DNA from: Mycobacterium shimoidei
GTDB lineage: Bacteria > Actinomycetota > Actinomycetes > Mycobacteriales > Mycobacteriaceae
Length of the DNA: 62,697 bases
Assembly (NCBI GenBank): GCA_002101905.1
Contig: LQPU01000057.1
Coordinates: forward strand, 1-62,697
Reading direction: 5' to 3'
Of the stretch, positions 40,458 through 48,701 are shown one piece after another. How positions within the stretch are numbered: position 1 is the first letter of the stretch; every line of letters begins with the position of its first letter. The notes under the pieces were generated by a model, which was given only the letters and a program-made list of their open reading frames with translations, did not search any database and was not told the origin of the DNA. A program made the translations under genes and the position numbers.

Positions 40458-41053
40458 AACCCCAAGCGGCACGCCATCGAAGCCTTGACTCGAAGATCAT
40501 TGCGGCCCTCGACCGAATCGGTGACGCTTTGCACGTGCTGGCCCGGCGGGCCGGCGAACGCCACGATCTCTCGAGCACCCAAATGCGGGTACTCACCTGG
40601 CTTTACGTCGGCCCGCCGCCGGCCGCCCGCAGCACCGCGCTGGCCCGCGAACTTAATGTCGCCGATCCGACCGTCAGCGACGCGATCGCCGCTCTGATGC
40701 GCAAGGGTCTGGTGCAGCGCACGCCAGATCCGCAGGACCGTCGCCGTCACGACCTAGCCTTGACCCGGTCCGGCCGCAAAACCGCGGCCGAACTGTCGCG
40801 GTGGACCGCCCCGGCGGAGATCGCGACGTCGAAGCTGGACCGTGCCGAAGCAGAGCAACTCCTGGACACACTGCTGATGGTGATGGCGAAACTTTATGAG
40901 GTTCAGCTGCTTCCAGTGGTGCGTGCGTGCAGCACCTGCCTGCAACTGGAGACCACCCAAGCCGACACGCGGAGCTACCACTGTCGGTTGTACGACACAC
41001 CCATGTCCGTTTCGGAGCTGCGGGTCGACTGCGCCGACCATGTCAGCGTCTAG
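40454..41053 (+). CDS. MarR family regulator with cysteine-rich tail, start unresolved
   Basis: About 199 residues if it starts at the CTG at 40454. The winged helix is clear: ALHVLARRAGERHDLSSTQM, ALARELNVADPTVSDAIAAL and GLVQRTPDPQDRRRHDLALT. No ATG or GTG precedes the domain; the CTG has GAGG seven bases upstream and overlaps the leader stop, while TTG 40529 would truncate the first helix. The last 45 residues hold Cys residues (VRACSTCLQLE, YHCRL, VDCADH), suggesting a redox or metal sensor. It is divergent from the monooxygenase and probably regulates it. Part of the gene is repeated at 41085-41125. Confidence 0.82.
   Translation: MKPQAARHRSLDSKIIAALDRIGDALHVLARRAGERHDLSSTQMRVLTWLYVGPPPAARSTALARELNVADPTVSDAIAALMRKGLVQRTPDPQDRRRHDLALTRSGRKTAAELSRWTAPAEIATSKLDRAEAEQLLDTLLMVMAKLYEVQLLPVVRACSTCLQLETTQADTRSYHCRLYDTPMSVSELRVDCADHVSV
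40572..40612 (+). repeat. Copy 1 of a 41-base duplicated segment (inside MarR gene)
   Basis: 39 of 41 bases match 41085-41125. The first 24 bases are identical and contain the inverted repeat GAGCACCC-AAATGC-GGGTACTC (7 of 8 pairs). In the gene it encodes the STQMRVLTWLYVG stretch at the second helix of the MarR domain. Confidence 0.85.
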
Positions 41054-41084
41054 TCGGGAGTGGCTGGTGGACGCTGCGAGCTGG

Positions 41085-41125
41085 CGAGCACCCAAATGCG
41101 GGTACTCAGCTGGCTTTTCGTCGGC
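41085..41125 (+). repeat. Copy 2 of the 41-base segment (intergenic, after MarR)
   Basis: Lies 32 bases after the MarR stop and differs from copy 1 at two positions. The same hairpin-forming core is kept, so selection may act on the DNA or RNA structure. It could be a second regulator site, an interspersed element, or the trace of a partial gene duplication. Confidence 0.85.
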
Positions 41126-41254
41126 GCTTCGTGCGACTTGCCGATTCTGACCTCTGCGGCCCACCACAAGCGTAAATTTTGGACCAGCGGGTGACGTCGC
41201 GGGCGTAAAGCGGCAGTGGGCCCATGTTGCCGAGGGACAGGGAGCGGGGTCAGC

Positions 41255-42403
41255 ATGTCCAATGTCTACACCGGCATGCGGCGCAAGTTCGGAAGCGACG
41301 AAACTGGGTTGCATCGCTGTGCCGAACGACTACTCGCGTTGCGCGAAGGTCTCACCCAAGTCAGAACCGAGCGATCCGATAACTCACTTTTGTTGGCGAC
41401 GTGGAACATTCGAGACTTTGATGACAACAAGTTCGGATTCGGCCCACGCAAGCAAGAGTCGTTCTACTACCTGGCCGAAATCATCAGCAGCTTCGATCTG
41501 GTTGCCGTGCAAGAGATCAATCGCAATCTGGCGCCGCTGCGGGAGCTGATGGGCATCCTCGGCGGCAGTTGGGACTACATCGTCACGGATGCGACTGAAG
41601 GCACCGGCGGCAACAACGAGCGGATGGCTTTCCTCTTTGACAAAAATAAGGTCTTCTTCCGCAAGATCGCCGGGGAGGTCGTGCTGCCCGACGGCCAGAC
41701 GATCGTCTCGCCTGCCGAAGCCGGGCTCCCGCCGGAGAAGGCGCCGATCGGCAACGGACAGTTCGCACGCACACCCTTCCTGGTCGCCTTCCAATCCGGC
41801 TGGTTCAAGTTCAGCCTCTGCACCGTACACATTTTCTACGGCTCGGAGACCGGTAAAGAACTCGCACGGCGCATCCAAGAAATCCAGCGCCTGGTCGCCT
41901 TCTTCGCCAAGCGTCAGGACAAGGAGGTTCGGGCCGACAAAAAGGCGACGGAGGCTCGAGGCGGCCGCTTCGCGCCGACGCAAACCGAAAACTACATCCT
42001 GCTCGGCGACTTCAACGTCGTCAGCCCGCAGCACGAGACGATGAAAGCGCTCAAGGGCAAGGGGTTTGTGGTTCCGGACGCCATTAGCGGCGACGCGGTG
42101 CGACGTCAGGGAGAGCACTTCTACGACCAGATTGCGGTGCGGGTCAAGGACAAGCGGTTCGCCGTCACCGCCGGCGGCCTCGTGCGCCCGTTCGAACATG
42201 TCTTCCGCGACGAGGACATGGACGCCTACGAGGACGACTGGCGACCAATCAAGAACAAGAATCCGGAGCGCGGGGATGCACAGGCTGAAGACCGCGATTT
42301 CTATCGCAAGTGGCGGACCTGGCAGATCTCGGATCACAGCCCACTGTGGGTGAAGATCACCACCGACTTCGCGGATGACTATCTGACCAAGCTGGCGCAA
42401 TGA
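41255..42403 (+). CDS. Endonuclease/exonuclease/phosphatase (EEP) family protein
   Basis: A 382-residue EEP-fold phosphodiesterase. Motifs in order: LLATWNIRDFDDNKFG (Asn), DLVAVQEINRNL (metal-binding Glu near residue 80), FLVAFQSGWFKFSLCTVHIFYG (His), ENYILLGDFNVVSPQHET (DxN) and ISDHSPLWVKI (catalytic SDH) near the end. Substrate may be DNA, RNA or a phospholipid. No signal peptide, so probably cytoplasmic. GGGAG precedes the ATG at 41255. Converges with the PNPOx-like gene. Confidence 0.9.
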   Translation: MSNVYTGMRRKFGSDETGLHRCAERLLALREGLTQVRTERSDNSLLLATWNIRDFDDNKFGFGPRKQESFYYLAEIISSFDLVAVQEINRNLAPLRELMGILGGSWDYIVTDATEGTGGNNERMAFLFDKNKVFFRKIAGEVVLPDGQTIVSPAEAGLPPEKAPIGNGQFARTPFLVAFQSGWFKFSLCTVHIFYGSETGKELARRIQEIQRLVAFFAKRQDKEVRADKKATEARGGRFAPTQTENYILLGDFNVVSPQHETMKALKGKGFVVPDAISGDAVRRQGEHFYDQIAVRVKDKRFAVTAGGLVRPFEHVFRDEDMDAYEDDWRPIKNKNPERGDAQAEDRDFYRKWRTWQISDHSPLWVKITTDFADDYLTKLAQ

Positions 42404-42416
42404 AAGCTAAGCCGCC

Positions 42417-42444
42417 GTTCGATGCGTCCCCGTGGGGGCCGAAC
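42417..42444. terminator. Hairpin between convergent genes
   Basis: GTTCG and CGAAC form the outer stem and CCCC-GT-GGGG the inner one. It lies 13 bases after one stop and 5 bases before the other, so it could act in both directions. Confidence 0.45.
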
Positions 42445-42449
42445 GCTGG

Positions 42450-42956
42450 CTATTGCCCACCCGAATCTGACTGACCATCATTGATGAGGTTCGCGAGGAA
42501 CACGGGTAACCGGCCGGCGCCGAAGTCATAAAACCTCGCCCATTGCGGCTCGATCGAGATTCGCACCATCTGCTTGTATGTCGACCGCACAGTGCGTTCG
42601 AACTCGGCGAGTTGGGGTCCGTCCATCGATCGCCTCGCTGCCGCGAGGTACTCGTCGGTGACACCGTCGACGGTTTCCAGCGTGGCGAGGCCACGCACCA
42701 AGAGGGCCTTCGCCTCTTCTGGGGTGGACCCGGTGTCGATGGTCAATGCGACTTCCGGGCGCGACGAAAGCGCACGTGCTTTCGGCGAGGTGGACGCGGT
42801 GGAGACCACGATGCGCTCACCGGTCCAGTAGAACCCGACCGGGATGACCCGCGGGAAGCCATCGTGTCCGTTGTACGCGAGCCGAGCAATGGAGCCCGAG
42901 AGCAGCTTCTGGGCACCGGGGTGGCCAAGCTCTTGAGCCAACTCTTGTGTGTTCAT
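42450..42956 (-). CDS. Pyridoxamine 5'-phosphate oxidase-like flavin/F420-binding protein
   Basis: A 168-residue split-barrel protein: RLAYNGHDGFPRVIPVGFYWTGERIVVST, then KARALSSRPEVALTIDTG and LEVQ-type later strands (KALLVRGLATLETVDGV), the pattern of PNPOx-like proteins that bind FMN or F420. The ATG at 42956 is used; the frame stays open further upstream but runs into the divergent Ldt control region. Substrate unknown. Confidence 0.87.
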   Translation of the reverse strand: MNTQELAQELGHPGAQKLLSGSIARLAYNGHDGFPRVIPVGFYWTGERIVVSTASTSPKARALSSRPEVALTIDTGSTPEEAKALLVRGLATLETVDGVTDEYLAAARRSMDGPQLAEFERTVRSTYKQMVRISIEPQWARFYDFGAGRLPVFLANLINDGQSDSGGQ

Positions 42957-43222
42957 CACACTCGTAGTCCTACCTGGTCTTATCGTCTGACCTCGGTCTG
43001 GCCGGCAGGACGTGAACCCGCGAACACTTGATTCCCGGTCCGTATACGCCGAATTATACTGTGGCACAACATTGTTCAACAGTTATTCACCAAGCGCAAA
43101 CTCGGCCAGGCCGATCTGCCCAACTATTCCCTCAATCTGAAACGGTCTGTGCCAACGTCGTGACAAGATGGCTGGCCTGGACTCTATGCGACACTGTCCC
43201 ACAAGCGACGGGAGGGTTGTAT
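42957..43222. other. Divergent intergenic region PNPOx-like / L,D-transpeptidase
   Basis: A 266-base gap that must hold both promoters. It is AT-richer around 43040-43090, with the short palindrome AACA-T-TGTT near 43067. No other signal is clear. Confidence 0.35.
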
Positions 43223-44119
43223 ATGTCGGGCTGGACGGAGGGAAGCCCCATCGCCGCTCTGAAGGCGGCTGGAGTGGCTGCGATATTAGGCTTGCTGCTG
43301 GTTCTGGGTGCGGGTCCCGTGCTGGCGGAGCCTGATCCGGATCCGGCTCCCAGCGACCCAGGGGTTGTCGCCCCGCCCGCAGGCCCGCCTGCACCACCAC
43401 CGATTGGAGCCGCGCCATTCGGGCCGCCGACGATCGTCCCCGCCAACGGAGCAACGGTGGGTGTGGCCCAACCGATCCTCATCAACTTCCCCGGGCTGGT
43501 CGATGACGCCGGAGCGACCGAGAGCGCCGTCCACATCACCTCAGTCCCGCCGGTTGACGGCAAGTTCTATTGGCAGAGCCCCACGCAGCTGCGCTGGCGC
43601 CCGCTGAACTTCTGGCCCGCCCACACCGAGGTGACCGTCGATGCGGGCGGCACAGTGTCGAGCTTCCACACCGGCGACACCCTGGTCGCCACGGCCGACG
43701 ACGCCACGCACCAACTGACCGTCACCCGCAACGGGAGCGTGGAGAAGACCATCCCGATGTCGATGGGTATGGCATCCGGCGGGCACCAAACCCCGAACGG
43801 CACCTTCTACGTTCTAGAGAAACTGCCCTCGGTGGTGATGGATTCCTCGACCTACGGCGTCCCGGTCAGCTCTGCGAACGGATACAGACTGACGGTCGAT
43901 CACGCCGTGAAATTCGACAACAGCGGCGATTTCGTGCACAGCGCTCCATGGTCTGTTGACGACCAAGGTAAGCGCGACGTCAGCCACGGCTGCATCAACA
44001 CTAGCCCCACCAACGCAAAGTGGTTCTTCGACACCGTCAGTCCCGGTGATCCCATTATCGTGACGAACTCCACCGGTACCTACACCAGGAACGACGGCTC
44101 TAACGACTGGCAGAACTAG
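43223..44119 (+). CDS. L,D-transpeptidase (YkuD family) with Ig-like domain
   Basis: A 298-residue periplasmic enzyme forming 3-3 cross-links in peptidoglycan. An N-terminal hydrophobic signal/anchor (AGVAAILGLLLVLGAGPVLA, about residues 16-36) is followed by a Pro-rich linker, an Ig-like domain (IVPANGATVGVAQPILINFP) and the YkuD domain with VHSAPWS and the active-site SHGCINTSP (His and Cys near 260). ATG 43223 has GGGAGG upstream. Similar in layout to the M. tuberculosis Ldt enzymes; which paralogue cannot be fixed. It converges with tRNA-Pro. Confidence 0.94.
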   Translation: MSGWTEGSPIAALKAAGVAAILGLLLVLGAGPVLAEPDPDPAPSDPGVVAPPAGPPAPPPIGAAPFGPPTIVPANGATVGVAQPILINFPGLVDDAGATESAVHITSVPPVDGKFYWQSPTQLRWRPLNFWPAHTEVTVDAGGTVSSFHTGDTLVATADDATHQLTVTRNGSVEKTIPMSMGMASGGHQTPNGTFYVLEKLPSVVMDSSTYGVPVSSANGYRLTVDHAVKFDNSGDFVHSAPWSVDDQGKRDVSHGCINTSPTNAKWFFDTVSPGDPIIVTNSTGTYTRNDGSNDWQN

Positions 44120-44131
44120 CTCGCCGCAGGT

Positions 44132-44151
44132 AGCCAACGGTATTGGTGGCT
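44132..44151 (+). terminator. Weak hairpin after the L,D-transpeptidase gene
   Basis: AGCCA and TGGCT (outer) and CCAA/TTGG (inner, offset) can pair around CGGTA, 13 bases after the stop. No T tract, so this is only a candidate. Confidence 0.35.
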
Positions 44152-44195
44152 TAACGACGCCGACGAAAGCAGCCCGAAACCCCCTCTGACCTGCG

Positions 44196-44269
44196 TCGGG
44201 CTGACAGGATTTGAACCTGCGACCACTTGACCCCCAGTCAAGTGCGCTACCAAACTGCGCCACAGCCCG
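44196..44269 (-). tRNA. tRNA-Pro (anticodon GGG)
   Basis: Read on the minus strand the 74-base gene has the acceptor CGGGCTG pairing with CAGCCCG, discriminator A, D-loop with AGTTTGGTAGCGC, anticodon stem-loop ACTTGACTGGGGGTCAAGT centred on GGG, and T-arm CAGGTTCAAATCCTG. CCA is not encoded. Confidence 0.97.
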
Positions 44270-44322
44270 GTGCCGCCGAGGTGATCCGGCAGCAGGTCGA
44301 AAGCCTACCGCAGCCGTCGCCC

Positions 44323-45105
44323 CTACACCGTCAGCAGCCGGTACAACCCGATGAGTCCGACCACGACGATCACCCCCCGCAGCGCATTCGGCGACAGCCG
44401 TCGGCCGTAGTGGGCGCCCAGCCAGCCTCCGATCAGCGAACCTCCCGCGATCAGCCCGGCGGCCGGCCAGCTGATCCGGTCGAACGCGACGATCGTGTAG
44501 GCCAGCGCCGCCACCACATTGACCAGCAGCGCCAGCAGGTTTTTCGCCGCGTTCATCCGTTGCACCGACTCGGGCAGCAGCGCCCCCATCATGCCGATCA
44601 GCAGGATGCCCTGCGCCGCGGTGAAATACCCGCCGTAAACCCCGACCGCGAACGTCCCGATCACCAGCACCGCCATCCGCCGCGGCGACACGTGCGAAGC
44701 AGAGCGACCGTCGGCTTCGGCGCGCCGACGCGCCCACTCCTGGATCCGCGGGCCTACCACCACGAGGATCAGCGCCGCGAGCAGCAGCACCGGCACCACC
44801 TCGGCGAACACCTTCTCCGGCAGGTGCAGCAGCAGAAATGCGCCCAACCCGGCGCCGAGCAGCGAGGCCGGAACCTGCCAGCGCAGCCGGCCCCACTGGC
44901 CACCGAGCTCGCGGCGGTATCCCCAGGTGCCCGACACGCTGCCCGCCACCAATCCGACGGCGTTGGACATCGTGGACGTCACCGGCGGGTAGCCCAGCGT
45001 CACCAGCGTCGGGAAGGTGATCAGGGTGCCCGACCCGACGAGCGCGTTGATCGCCCCGGCACCGAGCCCGGCGATGATGATCAAAACTGCGTGCGATAAG
45101 GGCAC
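44323..45105 (-). CDS. TauE/SafE family sulfite exporter-type membrane protein
   Basis: A 260-residue membrane protein with about eight hydrophobic helices in two related halves (for example AVLIIIAGLGAGAINALVGSG at the start, VVPVLLLAALILVVVG in the middle, ALRGVIVVVGLIGLYRLL at the end). GAGAINALVGSGTLITFPTL is the typical first-repeat motif. Family members export sulfite or organosulfur anions. It ends the leftward run downstream of der, 22 bases after it. Confidence 0.9.
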   Translation of the reverse strand: MPLSHAVLIIIAGLGAGAINALVGSGTLITFPTLVTLGYPPVTSTMSNAVGLVAGSVSGTWGYRRELGGQWGRLRWQVPASLLGAGLGAFLLLHLPEKVFAEVVPVLLLAALILVVVGPRIQEWARRRAEADGRSASHVSPRRMAVLVIGTFAVGVYGGYFTAAQGILLIGMMGALLPESVQRMNAAKNLLALLVNVVAALAYTIVAFDRISWPAAGLIAGGSLIGGWLGAHYGRRLSPNALRGVIVVVGLIGLYRLLTV

Positions 45106-45127
45106 TGCAGAACCCTAGCGGGACCGC

Positions 45128-46537
45128 TCAGCGGGATTTCGCGCGCCGCTTCTCCCGCACCCGCACATTGATCCGGATCGGGCTGCCCTCGAAGCCGAAG
45201 GTCTCCCGCAGTCGCCGCTCCAAGAACCGCCGATAACCGGCCTCCAGGAACCCGGTGGTGAACAACACGAACGTCGGGGGCCGCGCGGTGGCCTGGGTGG
45301 CGAACAGGATCCGCGGCTGACGGCCACCACGCACGGGCGGCGGCGTGGCCGCCACCACCTCCTTGATCCAGGTGTTCAGCCGGCCGGTGGAGATCCGGGT
45401 GTCCCACGAAGCGAGCGCATTTTCCAACGCGGGCACCAGCTTTTGCACCGCGCGGCCGGTCTTGGCCGAGATGTTCACCCGCTGCGCCCAGCGCACCTGC
45501 ACCAACTCGCGGTCGATCTCGCGCTCCAGCAGGTAGCGGCGGTCCTCGTCGACGAGATCCCACTTGTTGAACGCCAAGACCAGCGCCCGGCCCGCTTCGA
45601 TGACCATCGACAGCACCCGCTGATCCTGTTCGGTCAGCGGCACCGAGGCGTCGATCAACACGATGACCACCTCGGCGGCATCGATCGCCCCGTGGGTGCG
45701 CACCGACGCGTAGTACTCGTGCCCGCTGGCCTGGCCGACCTTGCGGCGCAGCCCGGCGGTGTCGACGAAACGCCAGAGTTTGCCGTCCATTTCGATCAGC
45801 GAATCCACCGGGTCGACCGTTGTCCCGGCGACCTCGTGAACCACCGACCGCTGGTCGCCGGCCAGCCGGTTGAGCAGCGAGCTCTTGCCGACATTGGGCT
45901 TGCCGACCAGCGCCACCCGCCGTGGACCACCCGAGGTCGACGCCAGCCCGGCCACCTCCGGCAGCACGCCGACCACCGCGTCGAGGAGATCACCGACACC
46001 GCGGCCGTGCATGGCGCTGATGGCGAATGGCTGACCCAGCCCCAACGACCACAGCGCCGCAGCGTCGGCCTCACCCTTTTCGGTGTCGACCTTGTTGGCC
46101 GCCAAGAACACCGGCTTGCCGGAGCGGCGCAAGATACGCGCGGCGGCCTCGTCGCCTGCTGTCGCGCCGACCATCGCATCCACCACCAGGATCACCGCGT
46201 CGGCGGTGCGCATCGCCACCGACGCCTGCTCGGCCACCAGCTGCTGTAGGCCCTTGGCGTCGGGTTCCCATCCCCCGGTGTCTTGTACGACGAAGCGGCG
46301 CCCGGTCCACATCGCGTCGTAGGACACCCGGTCGCGCGTCACGCCGGGAACGTCTTGGACCACCGCCTCGCGCCGGCCCAGGATCCGGTTGACCAGAGTC
46401 GATTTGCCGACGTTGGGTCGGCCCACCACCGCCACCACCGGCGGCGGCCCGGTAACCTGCTGCTCTTCGTCTGAAGCGAATTCGGCGAGTTCCCAATCGC
46501 TTTCGTCGCTCCAGGTCCCGTCGCCGGTGCGGCTCAC
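45128..46537 (-). CDS. der: Ribosome biogenesis GTPase Der (EngA)
   Basis: A 469-residue double GTPase needed for 50S assembly. First G domain: GRPNVGKSTL near residue 39, DTGGW and NKVD. Second: GKPNVGKSSL near residue 212, DTAGL and NKWD, then the C-terminal KH-like domain with TGRLNTWIKEVV. The extended acidic N-terminus is usual in mycobacteria. The GTG overlaps the cmk stop by four bases. Confidence 0.98.
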   Translation of the reverse strand: MSRTGDGTWSDESDWELAEFASDEEQQVTGPPPVVAVVGRPNVGKSTLVNRILGRREAVVQDVPGVTRDRVSYDAMWTGRRFVVQDTGGWEPDAKGLQQLVAEQASVAMRTADAVILVVDAMVGATAGDEAAARILRRSGKPVFLAANKVDTEKGEADAAALWSLGLGQPFAISAMHGRGVGDLLDAVVGVLPEVAGLASTSGGPRRVALVGKPNVGKSSLLNRLAGDQRSVVHEVAGTTVDPVDSLIEMDGKLWRFVDTAGLRRKVGQASGHEYYASVRTHGAIDAAEVVIVLIDASVPLTEQDQRVLSMVIEAGRALVLAFNKWDLVDEDRRYLLEREIDRELVQVRWAQRVNISAKTGRAVQKLVPALENALASWDTRISTGRLNTWIKEVVAATPPPVRGGRQPRILFATQATARPPTFVLFTTGFLEAGYRRFLERRLRETFGFEGSPIRINVRVREKRRAKSR

Positions 46538-47217
46538 CGGACCGCCTCACTTCGCTGCCGCACCAGCTTCAGCAGGTGGTCGATGACTTCAGGCTCGGTC
46601 ATCGCGCTGGTATCGACGATCACCGCGTCATCGGCCGCCCGCAACGGCGAGACAGCCCGCGTCGAATCCAGGTGATCGCGGCGGCGCACGTCGGCCAACA
46701 CGCCGGCATAGTCATCGGGTAGGCCCGCGGCGACGTTCTGGTCGTTGCGGCGTTGCGCCCGGGTCTCGGCCGATGCGGTCAAGAAGATCTTCACGTCGGC
46801 ATCGGGCAGCACCACGGTCCCGATGTCGCGGCCTTCGACCACGATGCTGTCCTGCCCGGCGGCCAGCGAACGCTGCAGATCTACCATTCGGGCGCGCACT
46901 GCCGGAACCGACGACACCGCGGACACCGCGCGGGTGACCGCCTCGCCGCGGATCTCCGACGAAACATCTTCTCCGTCAAGATAACAGCGGTCCTCATCGG
47001 GGTCATAGCCGACGGAGAGCTGAACCGTTTGCGCCGCTTCGCCCACTGCCGTTTGGTCTTCCGGGTCGATGCCGGCGCGCAGTATCGCCAGCGTCACGAT
47101 GCGGTACATGGCGCCGGTGTCCAGATACCGCGCTCCCAACCCGCGCGCCAAACCCCGTGACACCGAGGACTTTCCGGTTCCCGCCGGTCCGTCGACAGCA
47201 ACAACGACGCCAGTCAC
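46534..47217 (-). CDS. cmk: Cytidylate kinase
   Basis: A 227-residue enzyme phosphorylating CMP and dCMP. P-loop VDGPAGTGKSSVSRGLA near residue 9; the CMP-binding insert and RDIGTVV near 125; the lid region RRDHLDSTRAVSPLRAADDAVIVDTS near 180. Its GTG overlaps the rluB stop by four bases; it is part of the parA-scpA-scpB-rluB-cmk-der operon. Confidence 0.98.
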   Translation of the reverse strand: MTGVVVAVDGPAGTGKSSVSRGLARGLGARYLDTGAMYRIVTLAILRAGIDPEDQTAVGEAAQTVQLSVGYDPDEDRCYLDGEDVSSEIRGEAVTRAVSAVSSVPAVRARMVDLQRSLAAGQDSIVVEGRDIGTVVLPDADVKIFLTASAETRAQRRNDQNVAAGLPDDYAGVLADVRRRDHLDSTRAVSPLRAADDAVIVDTSAMTEPEVIDHLLKLVRQRSEAVR

Positions 47218-47951
47218 AGTCCGACCGCCTTGTATAAGTCCCCGATTTCGTTGCGGCCCAACGCCCTGATGCTGCCCGGGCGCTGCTGCCCCAGCGATAC
47301 CGACCCGATGCCGGTGCGTACCAGCTCCTGCACCGGGAAACCGGCGGCGGCCAACAGCCGCCGCACAATGCGTTTACGCCCTTCGTGCAGGGTGACGCGC
47401 ACCAGGGTCTTGCCCGGCAGCTTGTCGACGACCGCGAAGTCGTCCACGGATGCCGGTCCGTCGTCCAATTCGATTCCGGCGCGCAGCTTCTTGCCCAGAC
47501 CGCGCGGCACCGATCCCGCGACCGTGGCCACGTAAGTCTTGGGCACTTGGTACGAGGGGTGCATCAGCCGGTGCGCCAACTCACCATCATTGGTCAACAA
47601 AATCAGACCCTCGGTGTCAGCGTCGAGCCGGCCCACGTGAAAAAGCTTGTGGTTGCCCCGCACCCGGTGCTCAACCAGGTCGCCGATGCAGGGCCTGCCG
47701 CGATCGTCGGACATCGTCGAATGCATACCGCGGGGCTTGTTCAACGCCAGATAAACCAGCGACTCGTCGAGAATCACCCGGGCGCCGTCGACGCGAACCA
47801 CCGAAGTGTCCGGGTCCACCCGGGTGCCCAGTTCAGTGACGACCCGACCGTCGACCTCCACGCGGCCGTCGGTGATCATTCTCTCGGCGACGCGCCGCGA
47901 CGCAATTCCAGCCTGCGACAACACTTTTTGCAGGCGTACACCCTCGGCCAT
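47214..47951 (-). CDS. rluB: 23S rRNA pseudouridine synthase RluB/RsuA type
   Basis: A 245-residue enzyme with an N-terminal S4 RNA-binding domain (RLQKVLSQAGIASRRVAERMI) and a catalytic domain with the Asp in HVGRLDADTEGLILLTNDG near residue 105, plus NKPRGMHSTMSD and VRRLLAAAGFPV. It follows scpB with no gap (TAA then ATG). Confidence 0.96.
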   Translation of the reverse strand: MAEGVRLQKVLSQAGIASRRVAERMITDGRVEVDGRVVTELGTRVDPDTSVVRVDGARVILDESLVYLALNKPRGMHSTMSDDRGRPCIGDLVEHRVRGNHKLFHVGRLDADTEGLILLTNDGELAHRLMHPSYQVPKTYVATVAGSVPRGLGKKLRAGIELDDGPASVDDFAVVDKLPGKTLVRVTLHEGRKRIVRRLLAAAGFPVQELVRTGIGSVSLGQQRPGSIRALGRNEIGDLYKAVGL

Positions 47952-48701
47952 TTACTCGTCCACGTCGAACGACAACGGCTCATCGGACTCGGCGTTGCCG
48001 GAAAGCTTGACGAAACGCGGGTCGGTTTCCAGCGATTCGCTCAGATCGTCGATCGTGTCGACGTCGGGTAGCAGCGGCGCGATGTCGGGCAGCTCGGCCA
48101 GCGACGACAGACCCAGCCGTTCCAAGAACAGCTCGGTGGTCGCGAATGTCACCGCGCCGGTGTCGGGATCGGTGCCGGCCTCGGTGATCAGGCCGCGGGC
48201 CAGCAAGGTGCGAATGACGGCGTCGACGTTGACCCCGCGCACCGCGCTCACCCGGGCTCGCGTCACCGGTTGGCGGTAGGCCACCACGGCCAGCGTCTCC
48301 AACGCGGCGCGGGTCAGCTTGGAGCGCGATCCGTCCAGCAGCAGGCGCTCCACGTAGGGCGCGAACCGGGCGCGGGTGTACATCCGCCATCCCCCGCCGG
48401 CCTCCCGCAGGTCGATTCCGCTGTCGCGTTCGGCGAGCTCCTCGGCCATCTGCCGCAGCTTGGTGGCGATTCGATACACCGGTTGTTCGGTGGCGGCGGC
48501 CAGCGCTTCGACCGACACCGGGGTGTCGACCACCAGCAGCAAGGCCTCGAGCACGCGGGCCAGCTCGTCGTCGGGCAGTTCCGGTGCCGTCGCAACGTCG
48601 ATACCCAGATCGTCGCCGGCGGGGAATTCCAGATCGACGTCGTCGTCGTCGACCGGGTAGGGCGCTTCGTTGTTTTCTCTCGCGTCGCCGGCGTGGGTCA
48701 T
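47952..48701 (-). CDS. scpB: SMC-ScpAB complex subunit ScpB
   Basis: A 249-residue kleisin-associated winged-helix protein, acting with ScpA and SMC in chromosome condensation. VLEALLLVVDTPVSVEALAAAT near residue 45, LTRAALETLAVVAYRQPVTRA near 130 and GLITEAGTDPDTGAVTFATTELFLERLGL near 175 are typical. ATG 48701 overlaps the scpA stop by four bases (ATGA); the upstream open frame is unsupported. The C-terminus is acidic. Confidence 0.96.
   Translation of the reverse strand: MTHAGDARENNEAPYPVDDDDVDLEFPAGDDLGIDVATAPELPDDELARVLEALLLVVDTPVSVEALAAATEQPVYRIATKLRQMAEELAERDSGIDLREAGGGWRMYTRARFAPYVERLLLDGSRSKLTRAALETLAVVAYRQPVTRARVSAVRGVNVDAVIRTLLARGLITEAGTDPDTGAVTFATTELFLERLGLSSLAELPDIAPLLPDVDTIDDLSESLETDPRFVKLSGNAESDEPLSFDVDE

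Noticed and set aside
44196..44269. tRNA-Pro as an integration site for a genomic island
   Set aside because: No integrase gene and no repeat of the tRNA 3' end found nearby; the flanking genes look ordinary.
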